From: Burkholderia territorii
Lineage (GTDB): Bacteria; Pseudomonadota; Gammaproteobacteria; Burkholderiales; Burkholderiaceae
Assembly: GCF_902833055.1 (NCBI RefSeq)
Contig: NZ_CADFEJ010000001.1
Location: 868,001-932,000, forward strand
Reading direction: 5' to 3'
Length of the DNA stretch: 64,000 nt
Shown: positions 29,084 to 40,509 of the stretch, one piece after another
Layout: every line of letters begins with the position of its first letter
Numbering within the stretch: position 1 is the stretch's first letter
The notes under the pieces: generated by a model
Told to the model about the DNA's origin: nothing
Seen by the model: only the letters and a program-made list of their open reading frames with translations
The model's database searches: none
Made by a program: the position numbers and the translations under genes

Positions 29084-29129
29084 CGTTTGCGCCGATTTTT
29101 CGGCGAGTCGGCACGCAAACCGCACTCGC

Positions 29130-31566
<2,437 letters not shown>

Positions 31567-31624
31567 GCTGCAACGCCTGGCGGCGCGTTGCGGCCGGCTA
31601 TGCGGGCCTGCGCGCGCCGCCCGC

Positions 31625-31897
31625 TCAAAGCGCGGCTTCGACGATCGTCCGGCCGCTGATCGCCCGCTCGACGAGCTGTTCGTCGCCAACCTTGCGGATC
31701 GCATCGTCGAGCAAGCCTTCCGGCTCTTCGGTTGCTACCTTCAGCAGGCCCGACAGCCCGCGCGCGTCGAGCACCACGAGCGTCTCCATCGAATCCGCGC
31801 GGCTCACGAGCACGCGGCGGAAAGCGGGACCCGCGCCGAAGCTGGCGCACAGCGCGATCGTCTCGTTGCCGAGCGTGTAGTCGAAGTTCTTGATCAT
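31625..31897 (-). CDS. Small conserved hypothetical protein
   Basis: A 90-aa protein starting MIKNFDYTLGNETIALCASF. I do not recognise the family. It has no signal peptide, membrane helix or Cys pair. It looks like a compact cytoplasmic alpha/beta protein with the acidic stretch EEPEGLLDDAIRKVGDEQLV near the end. The start at 31897 is preferred to an in-frame upstream start because the upstream part is Arg/Ala-rich, low-complexity and unlike a folded protein. It is convergent with pip. Confidence 0.55.
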   Translation of the reverse strand: MIKNFDYTLGNETIALCASFGAGPAFRRVLVSRADSMETLVVLDARGLSGLLKVATEEPEGLLDDAIRKVGDEQLVERAISGRTIVEAAL

Positions 31898-32065
31898 GTC
31901 TGCCGCCGTTGCAAGGAAATGGCCACGCGCGACGGCGCGGCGCCGTGACGTCGACGCACCCGTGCGTGCCGCCGGCGTCGAACCAGGGGCTGGTGCGCTC
32001 GCCGGCATCACCATGCTAGGCGGGCAGTATTAACGAAGACTTAAACGTCCGGAGGGCGCGGCACG

Positions 32066-32090
32066 GCGCCGCGCCGCGCCGCGCCGCGCC
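32066..32090. repeat. GCGCC pentanucleotide tandem repeat
   Basis: Five perfect copies of GCGCC in a row in the gap between the small hypothetical gene and the transglutaminase gene. It may vary in copy number by slippage. It is not inside a coding sequence. Confidence 0.75.
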
Positions 32091-32106
32091 GATCATGCCG
32101 CATGGC

Positions 32107-33156
32107 CTATGGCGTATCGAGCGGCTCGACCGTCACGCCGACCTTCAGCTCCTGGTCCGCGCCGCCGCCGCGGATCACGCCGCGCAGCGGTGTCACGTCC
32201 GCGTAGTCGCGGCCGATCGAGAGCATCACGTAATCGTCGCCGGGTGCGCGGTCGTTGGTCGGATCGAGCTGCAGCCAGCCGCCGTCTTCAGGCCACGCCG
32301 GATCGTAGACGTCGACCCATGCATGCGATGCATCCGCGCCGATCAGCCGCGGCTGTCCGGGCGGCGGCTGTGTGAGCAGATAACCGCTCACGTAGCGCGC
32401 GGCGAGCCCGAGCGAGCGCAGCGCGCCGATCATCACATGCGCGAAATCCTGACAGACGCCCTTGCGCAACCGCAACGCATCGAGCGCCGTCGTCGTGATG
32501 TCGGTGCTGTTCGGCGTATACGCGAAGTCGGCGTGAATCCGCCGCATCAGATCCCACGCGGCCTGCACGAGCGGCCGCCCCGGCGTGAAGCTGGCGGCCG
32601 CATACGCGGCCAGCTCGGGATCGCATGCGACGTGCGGCGACGCGAACACGAACTCGCTCGCCGCGTCGTACGGCTGTCCGGCACGAAACCGCAAGCGGTC
32701 GCGCACGGCTTCCCATGCCGTTGCATGTTCGGCGTCGGGATGCGCGATCGCGGGCGGCGGCGCACCGCGTGCGCCCTGCGACCATACGGGCGCGCGCACG
32801 CGCACCGTGCTGCGGCTGCGCACGAGCAGCGCATCGTGAGGCTGGTTCAGCGCGAACGACGCGCGCGCGTTGCCGAACGCGTCGATCTCGGTGCCGAGCG
32901 CTTCCGGCGCGGGCTCGATGTCGAGCGCGAACGACAGCACCTGCTGGCGCGGCGTCGCGAGCGGCTGGAGCCGCGCCTGGTGCTGGGCGGATTCGACGCG
33001 GGCGGCGTAGCGGTATTCGGTGTCGTGCGTGACGCGCAGCACGCGGCCGGCCGCGACGGCAGCCGGCGTTGCGGATGTGGCTTGCGCTGCCGCCTGTTTC
33101 GCACGGCCGGCGTCGGCCGCGGGCGGCGTCTTCGCTGCGTGTTTCGGCGTCACCAT
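32107..33156 (-). CDS. Transglutaminase-like protein (N-terminal beta region plus TGase core)
   Basis: Cytoplasmic papain-like transglutaminase-fold protein of 349 aa. An Ala-rich leader (about 1-38) is followed by the N-terminal beta domain (RVLRVTHDTEYRYAARVESA). The TGase core follows, with an intact triad: Cys in RKGVCQDFAHVMIG, His in DASHAWVDVYDP, Asp in LQLDPTND. The start at 33156 overlaps the end of the upstream ATP-grasp/alpha-E gene by 7 bp, so the pair is translationally coupled. In such clusters the TGase-like protein is thought to act as a peptidase or amidase on the peptide made by the ATP-grasp partner. The substrate is unknown. Confidence 0.85.
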   Translation of the reverse strand: MVTPKHAAKTPPAADAGRAKQAAAQATSATPAAVAAGRVLRVTHDTEYRYAARVESAQHQARLQPLATPRQQVLSFALDIEPAPEALGTEIDAFGNARASFALNQPHDALLVRSRSTVRVRAPVWSQGARGAPPPAIAHPDAEHATAWEAVRDRLRFRAGQPYDAASEFVFASPHVACDPELAAYAAASFTPGRPLVQAAWDLMRRIHADFAYTPNSTDITTTALDALRLRKGVCQDFAHVMIGALRSLGLAARYVSGYLLTQPPPGQPRLIGADASHAWVDVYDPAWPEDGGWLQLDPTNDRAPGDDYVMLSIGRDYADVTPLRGVIRGGGADQELKVGVTVEPLDTP

Positions 33157-35864
33157 AGCGTCCTGCCCGCCTCGCGCACGTGGCTGAAATAGCGCTCGCC
33201 GATCCGGTTCGACAGCTCCCACACGGCCTTCGCGGTCGTGTCGAGCGCGTCGAGCAGCTTGTCGTGCCGGCCGTCGTCGCCGGTTTCGCACAGTTCGTGC
33301 AGCGACCAGGCGGGCACGTCCGGAATCGTCTCGGCCAGTTCGGACAGCGCATAGCCCTCGCTGCGCTCGACTTTCGTCAGCCGGCCGCGCAGCGCCTGCA
33401 CGACCCAGCCGAGCGAGCGCGGGTTGTCGGTGTCGAGCACCACGAGCGACAACAGCGGCGCGACGTCGAAACCGCGCTGGAAGCGCGAGCGGAACGTGAT
33501 CGTGCTGTCGAACAGCTCCAGCACGAGCTCGAAACCGTCCTGCCGATGCACGGCGCCCTCGTCGAACGCGAACTTCAGCACGCTGCACAGGAAATCCAGC
33601 CGGTCGATCTGCCGGCCGATCGACAGCAGCCGCCAGCCGTCGTCGCGCGTCATGTTGTCGGTCTGCGCGCCGGTGATCGCGCCGAGCAGCAGCCCCAGCC
33701 GCTCCAGCAGCTGCAGCGCCTCGTTGCCGATTTGCTCCTCGGCTTCCGGATGATCGGCGCTGTCGGCGAACAGTTGCGTCGCGTCGTCGATCAGCCGCCA
33801 TTGATCGCTCGACAGCCGCTCGCGGATCGCGGCGGCGGCGGCACGCATCCCGAACAGGCACGATGCGATGCCCGACGTGCGGTCCGCGCCGCGCGTCAAC
33901 GAGGTTGCCAGCGCATGCTGGAACGCGCGCGGCGCATCGACGGCGTTCGGGGCGTCGGCGGCGATCAGCCCCGCGTCGCGACACAGCGTGTCGAGCAACT
34001 CGAGATGCGCGGGACTGTCGACGTCGTCCTCGCCGCGCAGCCGTTCGAGCGCGGCGCGCGCCAGACGCATCAGGTTGGTCGCACGCTCCGTGTAGCGGCC
34101 CAGCCAGAACAGGTTCTCGGCCGCGCGGCTTGCGATCGCGCGCGGGCGCTCGACGAGGTCGTCGGGGCCGAGGCGGGTTTGCAGCAGCGTCGTCGAATCG
34201 ACGATGCCTTCGGTCATCACCCATGTATCGACGGTGCTGCCGCCGCGCGGCATCGGCGCGTTGAACAGCGTATCGCGCGTGCCGACCCGCGACAGCCCGC
34301 CCGGCAGGAGTCGCCAGCGTTGCGCGCCATCGGCGAGCGCGAACACGCGCAGCAGCAGCGGCTTCGGCACGATGCGCGCGCCGCCGGCGCCGTCGGACGC
34401 GCCCGGGCCCGGCCAGGTGGGCGCCTGCGACAGCGGCAGGTCGGCCTGCACCGTGTAATGCTCGGGCCGTGCCAGGATTCGCGCCCGCCATTCGGCCAGT
34501 TGCGCCGCCGTGAGCCGCGCGCCGATCACCGGATCGAACGCGCCGCCGGCCTGCACGTCGGCCGGATACGACGGCTTCACGATGCAGCGCGCAAGCTGCG
34601 GCAGCGCGTCGTCGCATGCGGCCGCCTCGCCGCACCACCACGAATGCACGGCGGGCAGCGTCAGCGTTTCGCCCAGCAGCGCTTCCGCGAGGCGAGGCAT
34701 GAAGCCGAGCACGCCCGGCGATTCGAGGAAGCCAGAGCCCGGCGCATTCGCGAGCAGCACGTTGCCCGCGCGCACGGCCTGCAGCAGCCCCGGCACGCCG
34801 AGCAGCGAATCGGGCCGCAGTTCGAGCGGATCGAGCCATGCATCGTCGACGCGCCGCAGGATGCCGTGCACGGGTTCGAGCCCGCGCAGCGTCTTCAGGA
34901 ATACACGGTTGTCGCGGGCGGTCAGGTCGCCGCCCTCGACGAGCGTGAGGCCGAGGTAGCGCGCGAGATACGCATGTTCGAAGTAGGTCGCGCTGTGCGG
35001 CCCCGGCGTCAGCAACACGATCCGCGAATTCCTGGCCGCGGGGCTGAGCGCCTGCATGCTCTGCAACAGCGACCGGTATGCGGACGCGAGCCGCTGCACG
35101 CGCAGCCCGCGGAAGCCGCGCGGAAACAGCCGCGACACGATCAGCCGGTTCTCGAGCAGATAGCCGAGGCCGGCGGCGCCCTGCGTGTGCTGCGCGACCA
35201 TCCGCCATTGCCCGTCGGGGCCGCGCGCGAGGTCGAACGCGACGACGTGCAGCCACGTGTCGCCCGGCACGCGTGCGCCGCGCATCGCGCGCAGGTAGCC
35301 CGGATGCCCGGTCACGAGCGCGGGCGGCAGCAGGCCGCGCTGCAGGATCGTCTGCGGCCCGTACAGGTCGGTCATCGTCGCGTTCAGCAGCCGCACGCGC
35401 TGCAGCACGCCGCGCTCGATCGCCACCCAGTCCTCGGGCGTGACGATCAGCGGCAGCAGGTCGAGCGACCACGGGCCGGCCGCGCCGTCGCCCGCGCGTT
35501 GTTCGTGGAGCTGGTAGAACAGGCCGTTCTCGCGCATTCGGCGCTGCAGCGCGTCGGCGCGGCGGTCGAGGTCGGCCACGCCGTCGCTGCCGATCGACGT
35601 GAAGAAGCTGCGCCATGCGGGTGCGAGCAGCGGCGCGGCGAGGCCGGCGGCGCTGCCGCGCAGTTCGTCGTAGCGGCCGGCCGCGGCCGGCGCCGCGAGC
35701 GCGGCGGCCAGTTCCGCGGCATCCGGCTGCGCGCCGGTATCGAAAAGCGTGGGCATCGCGTCGGCGTCGGCGAGATCGTCGGGGTGAATGGGCGGCACGG
35801 TCGGTATCGTTCCGTCGTCAGGAAGCGGACGCGACCGCGCGCCGCCGCACCGGCGGCCCGGCAC
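33150..35864 (-). CDS. Circularly permuted ATP-grasp protein fused to an alpha-E domain
   Basis: Large cytoplasmic protein, up to 904 aa. The first half (about 75-540) is a circularly permuted ATP-grasp domain (DUF404/DUF407): the LLTPGPHSATYFEHAYLAR and RVDDAWLDPLELRPDSLLGV segments match the free-standing homologue at 41516. The second half (about 580-904) is an alpha-E (DUF403) helical domain opening SRAAENLFWLGRYTERATNL. Elsewhere the two halves are separate genes, as at 41516 and 40510. The ligase half would form amide bonds between amino acids. The start is uncertain: a GTG at 35798 (882 aa) and an ATG at 35756 (868 aa) are plausible, since the first residues are Arg/Gly-rich. Confidence 0.82.
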   Translation of the reverse strand: MPGRRCGGARSRPLPDDGTIPTVPPIHPDDLADADAMPTLFDTGAQPDAAELAAALAAPAAAGRYDELRGSAAGLAAPLLAPAWRSFFTSIGSDGVADLDRRADALQRRMRENGLFYQLHEQRAGDGAAGPWSLDLLPLIVTPEDWVAIERGVLQRVRLLNATMTDLYGPQTILQRGLLPPALVTGHPGYLRAMRGARVPGDTWLHVVAFDLARGPDGQWRMVAQHTQGAAGLGYLLENRLIVSRLFPRGFRGLRVQRLASAYRSLLQSMQALSPAARNSRIVLLTPGPHSATYFEHAYLARYLGLTLVEGGDLTARDNRVFLKTLRGLEPVHGILRRVDDAWLDPLELRPDSLLGVPGLLQAVRAGNVLLANAPGSGFLESPGVLGFMPRLAEALLGETLTLPAVHSWWCGEAAACDDALPQLARCIVKPSYPADVQAGGAFDPVIGARLTAAQLAEWRARILARPEHYTVQADLPLSQAPTWPGPGASDGAGGARIVPKPLLLRVFALADGAQRWRLLPGGLSRVGTRDTLFNAPMPRGGSTVDTWVMTEGIVDSTTLLQTRLGPDDLVERPRAIASRAAENLFWLGRYTERATNLMRLARAALERLRGEDDVDSPAHLELLDTLCRDAGLIAADAPNAVDAPRAFQHALATSLTRGADRTSGIASCLFGMRAAAAAIRERLSSDQWRLIDDATQLFADSADHPEAEEQIGNEALQLLERLGLLLGAITGAQTDNMTRDDGWRLLSIGRQIDRLDFLCSVLKFAFDEGAVHRQDGFELVLELFDSTITFRSRFQRGFDVAPLLSLVVLDTDNPRSLGWVVQALRGRLTKVERSEGYALSELAETIPDVPAWSLHELCETGDDGRHDKLLDALDTTAKAVWELSNRIGERYFSHVREAGRTLW

Positions 35865-35983
35865 GGCGGACGCGACGGGCGGCCGCGTTCTGCCCGCATC
35901 CTAGCACTGCGGCGTCGCCGCCATCGGCCGGCGGGCCGGGAGGTCGCGAACCGCGCATCGTCGTCCGTCCTTTCATCGGGGAA

Positions 35984-38900
35984 TCACGGCCGTCGCAGGT
36001 CGAGCGTGAACGGGAATTCGCGGCTCGGCGCGGCGGCCGCGACGTCCATCCGACCCGGCGTGTGCCCCATCGCGACGAAGCGCGCGAGCCGGCGGCTCTC
36101 GGCCTCGTATGCGTTGATCGGGAACGTCGCGTAGTTGCGCCCGCCCGGATGCGCGACGTGATACCGACAGCCGCCGAGCGAGCGTTGCAGCCACGTATCG
36201 ACGATGTCGAACGTGAGCGGCGCATGCACGCCGATGGTCGGGTGCAGCGCCGACGGCGGCGCCCATGCCTTGTAGCGCACGCCCGCGACGTATTCGCCAA
36301 CGGTGCCGGTCGGCTGCAGCGGCAGCGCGCGGCCGTTGACGGTCACCACGTGCCGGTTGTCGTTCAGGCCGGTCACGCGCACTTCGAGCCGCTCGACCGA
36401 CGAATCGACGTAGCGCACCGTGCCGCCGATCGCGCCCTCCTCGCCCATCACGTGCCACGGCTCCAGCGCGCCGCGCAGCGACAGCTGCATCCCGTTCACC
36501 GCGATCTGGCCGAACAGCGGGAAGCGGAATTCGAAATGCGGCGCGAACCAGGCCGCATCGAACGCGAACCCGGCGTCGCGCAGCTCGGCCAGCACGTCGT
36601 CGAAATCCATCTTCAGGAACGCGGGCAGCATGAATCGATCGTGCAGCGCGGTGCCCCAGCGCGTGAGCGGGGTCGTGTACGGTGCGGCCCAGAAGCGCGC
36701 GACCAGCGCGCGCAGCAACAGTTGCTGCACGATGCTCATCCGGGCATGCGGCGGCATCTCGAACGCGCGCAGTTCGAGCAGGCCGAGCCTTCCGGTCGGG
36801 GAATCGGGCGAGTACAGCTTGTCGATGCAGAACTCGCTGCGGTGCGTGTTGCCGGTCACGTCGATCAGCAGGTTGCGCAGCACGCGGTCGACGAGCCACG
36901 GCGGCATGTCCTGCCCGTACAGCAGCTTGTTGCGCTGGATTTCCGCGAATGCGATGTCGAGCTCGTAGACCTGGTCGTTGCGGGCCTCGTCGACGCGCGG
37001 CGCCTGGCTCGTCGGACCGATGAACAATCCCGAGAACAGGTAGGACAGCGACGGATGGTTGTGCCAGTACGCGATCAGGCTCGCGAGCAGGTCCGGTCGA
37101 CGCAGGAACGGGCTGTCGGCCGGCGTCGCGCCGCCGAGCACGAAGTGGTTGCCGCCGCCCGTGCCGACGTGCCGGCCGTCGACCATGAACTTCTCGCTGG
37201 ACAGGCGCGTCTGCCACGCGGCGTCGTACAGGAATTCGGTCTGGCCGACGAGTTCGTCGAAGCTGCGCGCCGGATGGATGTTGACCTCGATCACGCCGGG
37301 ATCGGGCGTGACCTGCAACACCTTGAGCCGCGCATCGCGCGGCGGCGGATAGCCTTCGAGCACGAGTTTCACGCCGAGCGCGTGCGCGGTCAGCTCGATC
37401 GCGGCGAGCAGGTCGAGATAGTCCTCGAGCGCGGCCAGCGGCGGCATGAACAGGTACAGGATGCCGTTGCGCACTTCGGCGCACAGCGCCGTACGCGTGA
37501 TCCATGCGGCCGATTCGAAGCGCTCGGGGCGGCGCTGTGCATCCGGCGTGCCATGCGCGTGCCGTCCGCCGGCGGCCGTGCCGTCGCTGCGCCACTGCAT
37601 GACCGTTTGCACGGGGGCTTCGCGATGCGCGCCGGCCAGGTAGCGCGGCGCGTCGGCGGTGCCCGCATGGCGCGCGCGGAACGCCGCCGCGTCCGGCAGC
37701 GCGTCGCGCGGCGCGAACGGGTCGCGTTCGATCAGGTACGGATAGTCGGCACCGGCGACCCACGGCAGCGAATCGAGCGGCAGCCGATAGCCCATCGGCG
37801 AATCGCCGGGCACGAGGTACATCCGCTCGTCGCGGAAGAACCACGGGCCCGTCTGCCAGCGCGGGCCGTCGAGGCCCGACCGATCGCGGCCCGACCGATC
37901 GCGGCCCGACACGTCGTCCGCGCGCTTGATCGGCAGCACGTAGCCGACCACGCTGTCGAGCTGCTGGTCGAACACCTTGCGCAGCCGCGCGCGTTCGAGT
38001 TCGTCGTCGAGCCGCGAATCGAACGGATCGACGTTGACCGGCAGCCGGCGCTCGCGCCACAGGTAGTACCAGACATCCTCGTAGCCGGGCCGCACGAATT
38101 CGTCGGTCAGCCCGAGGCGCGCGGCCAGCGCGTCGATGAAGCGCTTCGCGTCGTCGGTCGTGTATGCGGACGGCTCGCGCTCGTCGGCGAACAGCGACGG
38201 ATCGTGCCACACGGGCTGGCCGTCGGCGCGCCAGAAGATCGACAGCGCCCAGCGCGGCAACTGCTCGCCGGGGTACCACTTGCCCTGCCCGAAATGCAGG
38301 AAGCCGCCTTCGCCGTATTCAGCGCGCAGCCGCTGCACGAGCTCGGTCGCGTAACCGCGCTTGGTCGGGCCGAGCGCATCCGTGTTCCATTCGGCGCCGT
38401 CGCGATCGTCGATCGACACGAAGGTCGGCTCGCCGCCTTGCGTCAGCCGCACGTCGCCGGCATTCAGCGCGCCGTCGACGCGTGCGCCGAGCGCCAGCAC
38501 GCCCTCCCATTGCTGTTCCGTATAAGGCTTCGTCACGCGCGGCGATTCGTACACGCGCGTCACCGTCATCTCGTGCTCGAACGCGACTTCGCATTCGTCG
38601 ATCAGCCCTTCGACCGGCGCCGCGCTCGTCGGCTGCGGCGTGCACGCGAGCGGGATGTGCCCTTCGCCGGCGAGCAGGCCCGAGGTCGGATCGAAGCCGA
38701 TCCAGCCGGCGCCCGGCAGATAGACTTCGCACCATGCATGCAGGTCGGTGAAGTCGACGGACGTGCCGCTCGGGCCGTCGAGCGCCTTCACGTCGGGCGT
38801 GAGCTGGATCAGGTAGCCGGACACGAAACGCGCTGCGATGCCGAGATGCCGGCACAGCTGCACGAGCAGCCATGCGCTGTCGCGGCACGATCCGGACGCG

Positions 38901-39433
38901 AGCTCGAGCGTCTGCTCGGGCGTCTGCACGCCCGGCTCCATCCGCACCAGATAGCCGATGTCGTGCTGCAACTGCTGGTTCAGCGCGACGAGGAAGTTCA
39001 CGGTGCCGGCCGGCGTGCGGTCGACGCCGTCGAGGTACGCGCGGAACAGCGGCGCGGCGCTCGTCTGCGGATCGCATGCGAGATACGGCGCGAGTTCGGT
39101 CTTCAGCGCATCGTCATAGTCGAACGGATATTGCTCGGCGCTCGCTTCCAGAAAGAAGTCGAACGGGTTGTACACCGACATCTCGGCAACGAGGTCGATC
39201 GTGATCTCGAAGTGTTCGGTGCGTTCCGGAAACACGAGCCGCGCGAGATAGTTCGAGAACGGATCCTGCTGCCAGTTGATGAAGTGCTGCGCGGGCTCGA
39301 CCGTCATCGAATACGCGACGATCGGCGTCCGGCAGTGCGGCGCGGGCCGCAGCCGCACGATCTGCGGACCGAGGTTGACAGGCCGGTCGTAGCGGTAGCG
39401 GGTGGTGTGATGCAGCGCGACGTGGATGGGCAT
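35984..39433 (-). CDS. Transglutaminase-DUF2126 fusion protein
   Basis: Protein of 1149 aa. The N-terminal beta domain (VALHHTTRYRYDRPVNLGPQ) is followed by a TGase core with an intact triad: Cys in ASGSCRDSAWLLVQ, His in DLHAWCEVYLPG, Asp in IGFDPTSG. From about residue 330 the chain is DUF2126, which resembles a glutamine-synthetase/amidoligase fold and contains FHFGQ-like and VEVNIHPARSFDEL segments. The latter is typical of such ligases. The ATG at 39433 begins the beta domain directly. It sits between the alpha-E/ATP-grasp genes and the third TGase gene, all on one strand, and probably both makes and cleaves amide bonds on an unknown peptide. Confidence 0.87.
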   Translation of the reverse strand: MPIHVALHHTTRYRYDRPVNLGPQIVRLRPAPHCRTPIVAYSMTVEPAQHFINWQQDPFSNYLARLVFPERTEHFEITIDLVAEMSVYNPFDFFLEASAEQYPFDYDDALKTELAPYLACDPQTSAAPLFRAYLDGVDRTPAGTVNFLVALNQQLQHDIGYLVRMEPGVQTPEQTLELASGSCRDSAWLLVQLCRHLGIAARFVSGYLIQLTPDVKALDGPSGTSVDFTDLHAWCEVYLPGAGWIGFDPTSGLLAGEGHIPLACTPQPTSAAPVEGLIDECEVAFEHEMTVTRVYESPRVTKPYTEQQWEGVLALGARVDGALNAGDVRLTQGGEPTFVSIDDRDGAEWNTDALGPTKRGYATELVQRLRAEYGEGGFLHFGQGKWYPGEQLPRWALSIFWRADGQPVWHDPSLFADEREPSAYTTDDAKRFIDALAARLGLTDEFVRPGYEDVWYYLWRERRLPVNVDPFDSRLDDELERARLRKVFDQQLDSVVGYVLPIKRADDVSGRDRSGRDRSGLDGPRWQTGPWFFRDERMYLVPGDSPMGYRLPLDSLPWVAGADYPYLIERDPFAPRDALPDAAAFRARHAGTADAPRYLAGAHREAPVQTVMQWRSDGTAAGGRHAHGTPDAQRRPERFESAAWITRTALCAEVRNGILYLFMPPLAALEDYLDLLAAIELTAHALGVKLVLEGYPPPRDARLKVLQVTPDPGVIEVNIHPARSFDELVGQTEFLYDAAWQTRLSSEKFMVDGRHVGTGGGNHFVLGGATPADSPFLRRPDLLASLIAYWHNHPSLSYLFSGLFIGPTSQAPRVDEARNDQVYELDIAFAEIQRNKLLYGQDMPPWLVDRVLRNLLIDVTGNTHRSEFCIDKLYSPDSPTGRLGLLELRAFEMPPHARMSIVQQLLLRALVARFWAAPYTTPLTRWGTALHDRFMLPAFLKMDFDDVLAELRDAGFAFDAAWFAPHFEFRFPLFGQIAVNGMQLSLRGALEPWHVMGEEGAIGGTVRYVDSSVERLEVRVTGLNDNRHVVTVNGRALPLQPTGTVGEYVAGVRYKAWAPPSALHPTIGVHAPLTFDIVDTWLQRSLGGCRYHVAHPGGRNYATFPINAYEAESRRLARFVAMGHTPGRMDVAAAAPSREFPFTLDLRRP
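37873..37910. repeat. 15-bp tandem repeat inside the DUF2126 gene
   Basis: GGCCCGACCGATCGC occurs twice and its first eight bases a third time. It encodes an in-frame DRSGR-type five-residue repeat in a surface-loop-like stretch of the protein. Its copy number may differ between strains without shifting the frame. Confidence 0.75.
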
Positions 39434-39526
39434 GGGAGAGCCGCTCGGTTCGGGTTGGGCCGGCCGCGCGCGCCGCGTCGCCGTCGCTGCGGCGGCACGG
39501 CACGGCGGATTCGGCGAAGGAGTGCG

Positions 39527-40501
39527 TCAGACGAGTTCCGGCGACTGCACGACACTGATCTCGACGCCGACGGTGCTCGCGCCGAGTCCCGTCACCGGTT
39601 GCGCGTCGCGAGCGTCGAGGCCGACCGCGATACGCACGTAGCGCTCGTCCGGGCAGCGGTTCATGAACGGATCGAAGCCGACCCAGCCGAGCCCTTCGAC
39701 GTAGGCCTCCGCCCACGCATGACCGGCAGGCTGCTGCATCAGCGCGGCTGCCTGCGGTTGCCCGCCGAGCGCCGCCTGCGGCAATCCCTGCGACTGCGCG
39801 GCGTGCGATGCGCCCAGCATCTGCTGCATGCCGTCGCCGGTCTGCAGCGCGAGCGCCTCCTCTTCCTCGTCGCCGGCGGCGCTCTGTTTCGCGTCGGCGA
39901 TCCGTTGCATCGCGCTGTCGGCAAGAACGTAGCCGGAGATGTAGCGCGCGGGCACCTTCAGCGCGCGCGCGGCCGCGATGAACGCATGCGCGTGATCGCG
40001 GCTGGTGCCCTCGCCGCTTTGCAGCGCGGTTTCGGCATCGACCGGCGCATCGGCCAGGTTCGGCGCGTATGCGATGCGGCCATGCACTTCCGTCATCAGC
40101 CAGTGCAGCGCGTCGAGGCTGCGCGGCTCGATCGGCAGCGCCTGCGTGAGCGCGCGCACGGTGTCGCCGGCCTTCGTGAATGCGGTCTCGCGCTCGAAGA
40201 TCCACGGCGGCGCATAACCCTCGGGATTGCCGAGAATGCCGGCGCGGTCCTGCGTCTCGACGACGCCGGCCGCGATCACGACGATCTCGTTCTTCGCGCC
40301 GCGGTCGTGACGCACGAGGTCGATGCGATTGCCGAGCCCGTCCGTGTAGGACAGCGCCGGCTCGACGCCGTCGATCGTGACCTGCCACGCGCGCACCGTC
40401 TGCCCCGGCCCCGATTGCGGGCGCAGCCGCAGCCGTTGCAGCGCATGGGTCGCTTGATCGTCGAACTGATAACGCGAGATGTGTCGGATGGCGAGTCGCA
40501 T
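39527..40501 (-). CDS. Transglutaminase-like protein with Ser in place of the catalytic Cys
   Basis: A 324-aa member of the same family as the proteins at 32107 and 35984. The N-terminal beta domain (RLAIRHISRYQFDDQATHAL) is normal. In the core, the GVCQD-type nucleophile motif reads GEGTSRDHAHAF, so S167 occupies the Cys position, while H261 (AGHAWAEAYVEG) and D277 (VGFDPFMNR) are kept. A Gln/Ala/Glu-rich insert (about 200-258) separates S167 from H261, unlike its relatives. It may be a serine-dependent or catalytically inactive binding partner. It lies 8 bp after the alpha-E gene and is likely co-translated with it. Confidence 0.83.
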   Translation of the reverse strand: MRLAIRHISRYQFDDQATHALQRLRLRPQSGPGQTVRAWQVTIDGVEPALSYTDGLGNRIDLVRHDRGAKNEIVVIAAGVVETQDRAGILGNPEGYAPPWIFERETAFTKAGDTVRALTQALPIEPRSLDALHWLMTEVHGRIAYAPNLADAPVDAETALQSGEGTSRDHAHAFIAAARALKVPARYISGYVLADSAMQRIADAKQSAAGDEEEEALALQTGDGMQQMLGASHAAQSQGLPQAALGGQPQAAALMQQPAGHAWAEAYVEGLGWVGFDPFMNRCPDERYVRIAVGLDARDAQPVTGLGASTVGVEISVVQSPELV

Positions 40502-40509
40502 GGCAAGCC

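Noticed and set aside
37873-37910. Short tandem repeat considered as a CRISPR-like array
   Set aside because: Only 2.5 copies of a 15-bp unit without spacers, fully inside the DUF2126 reading frame.
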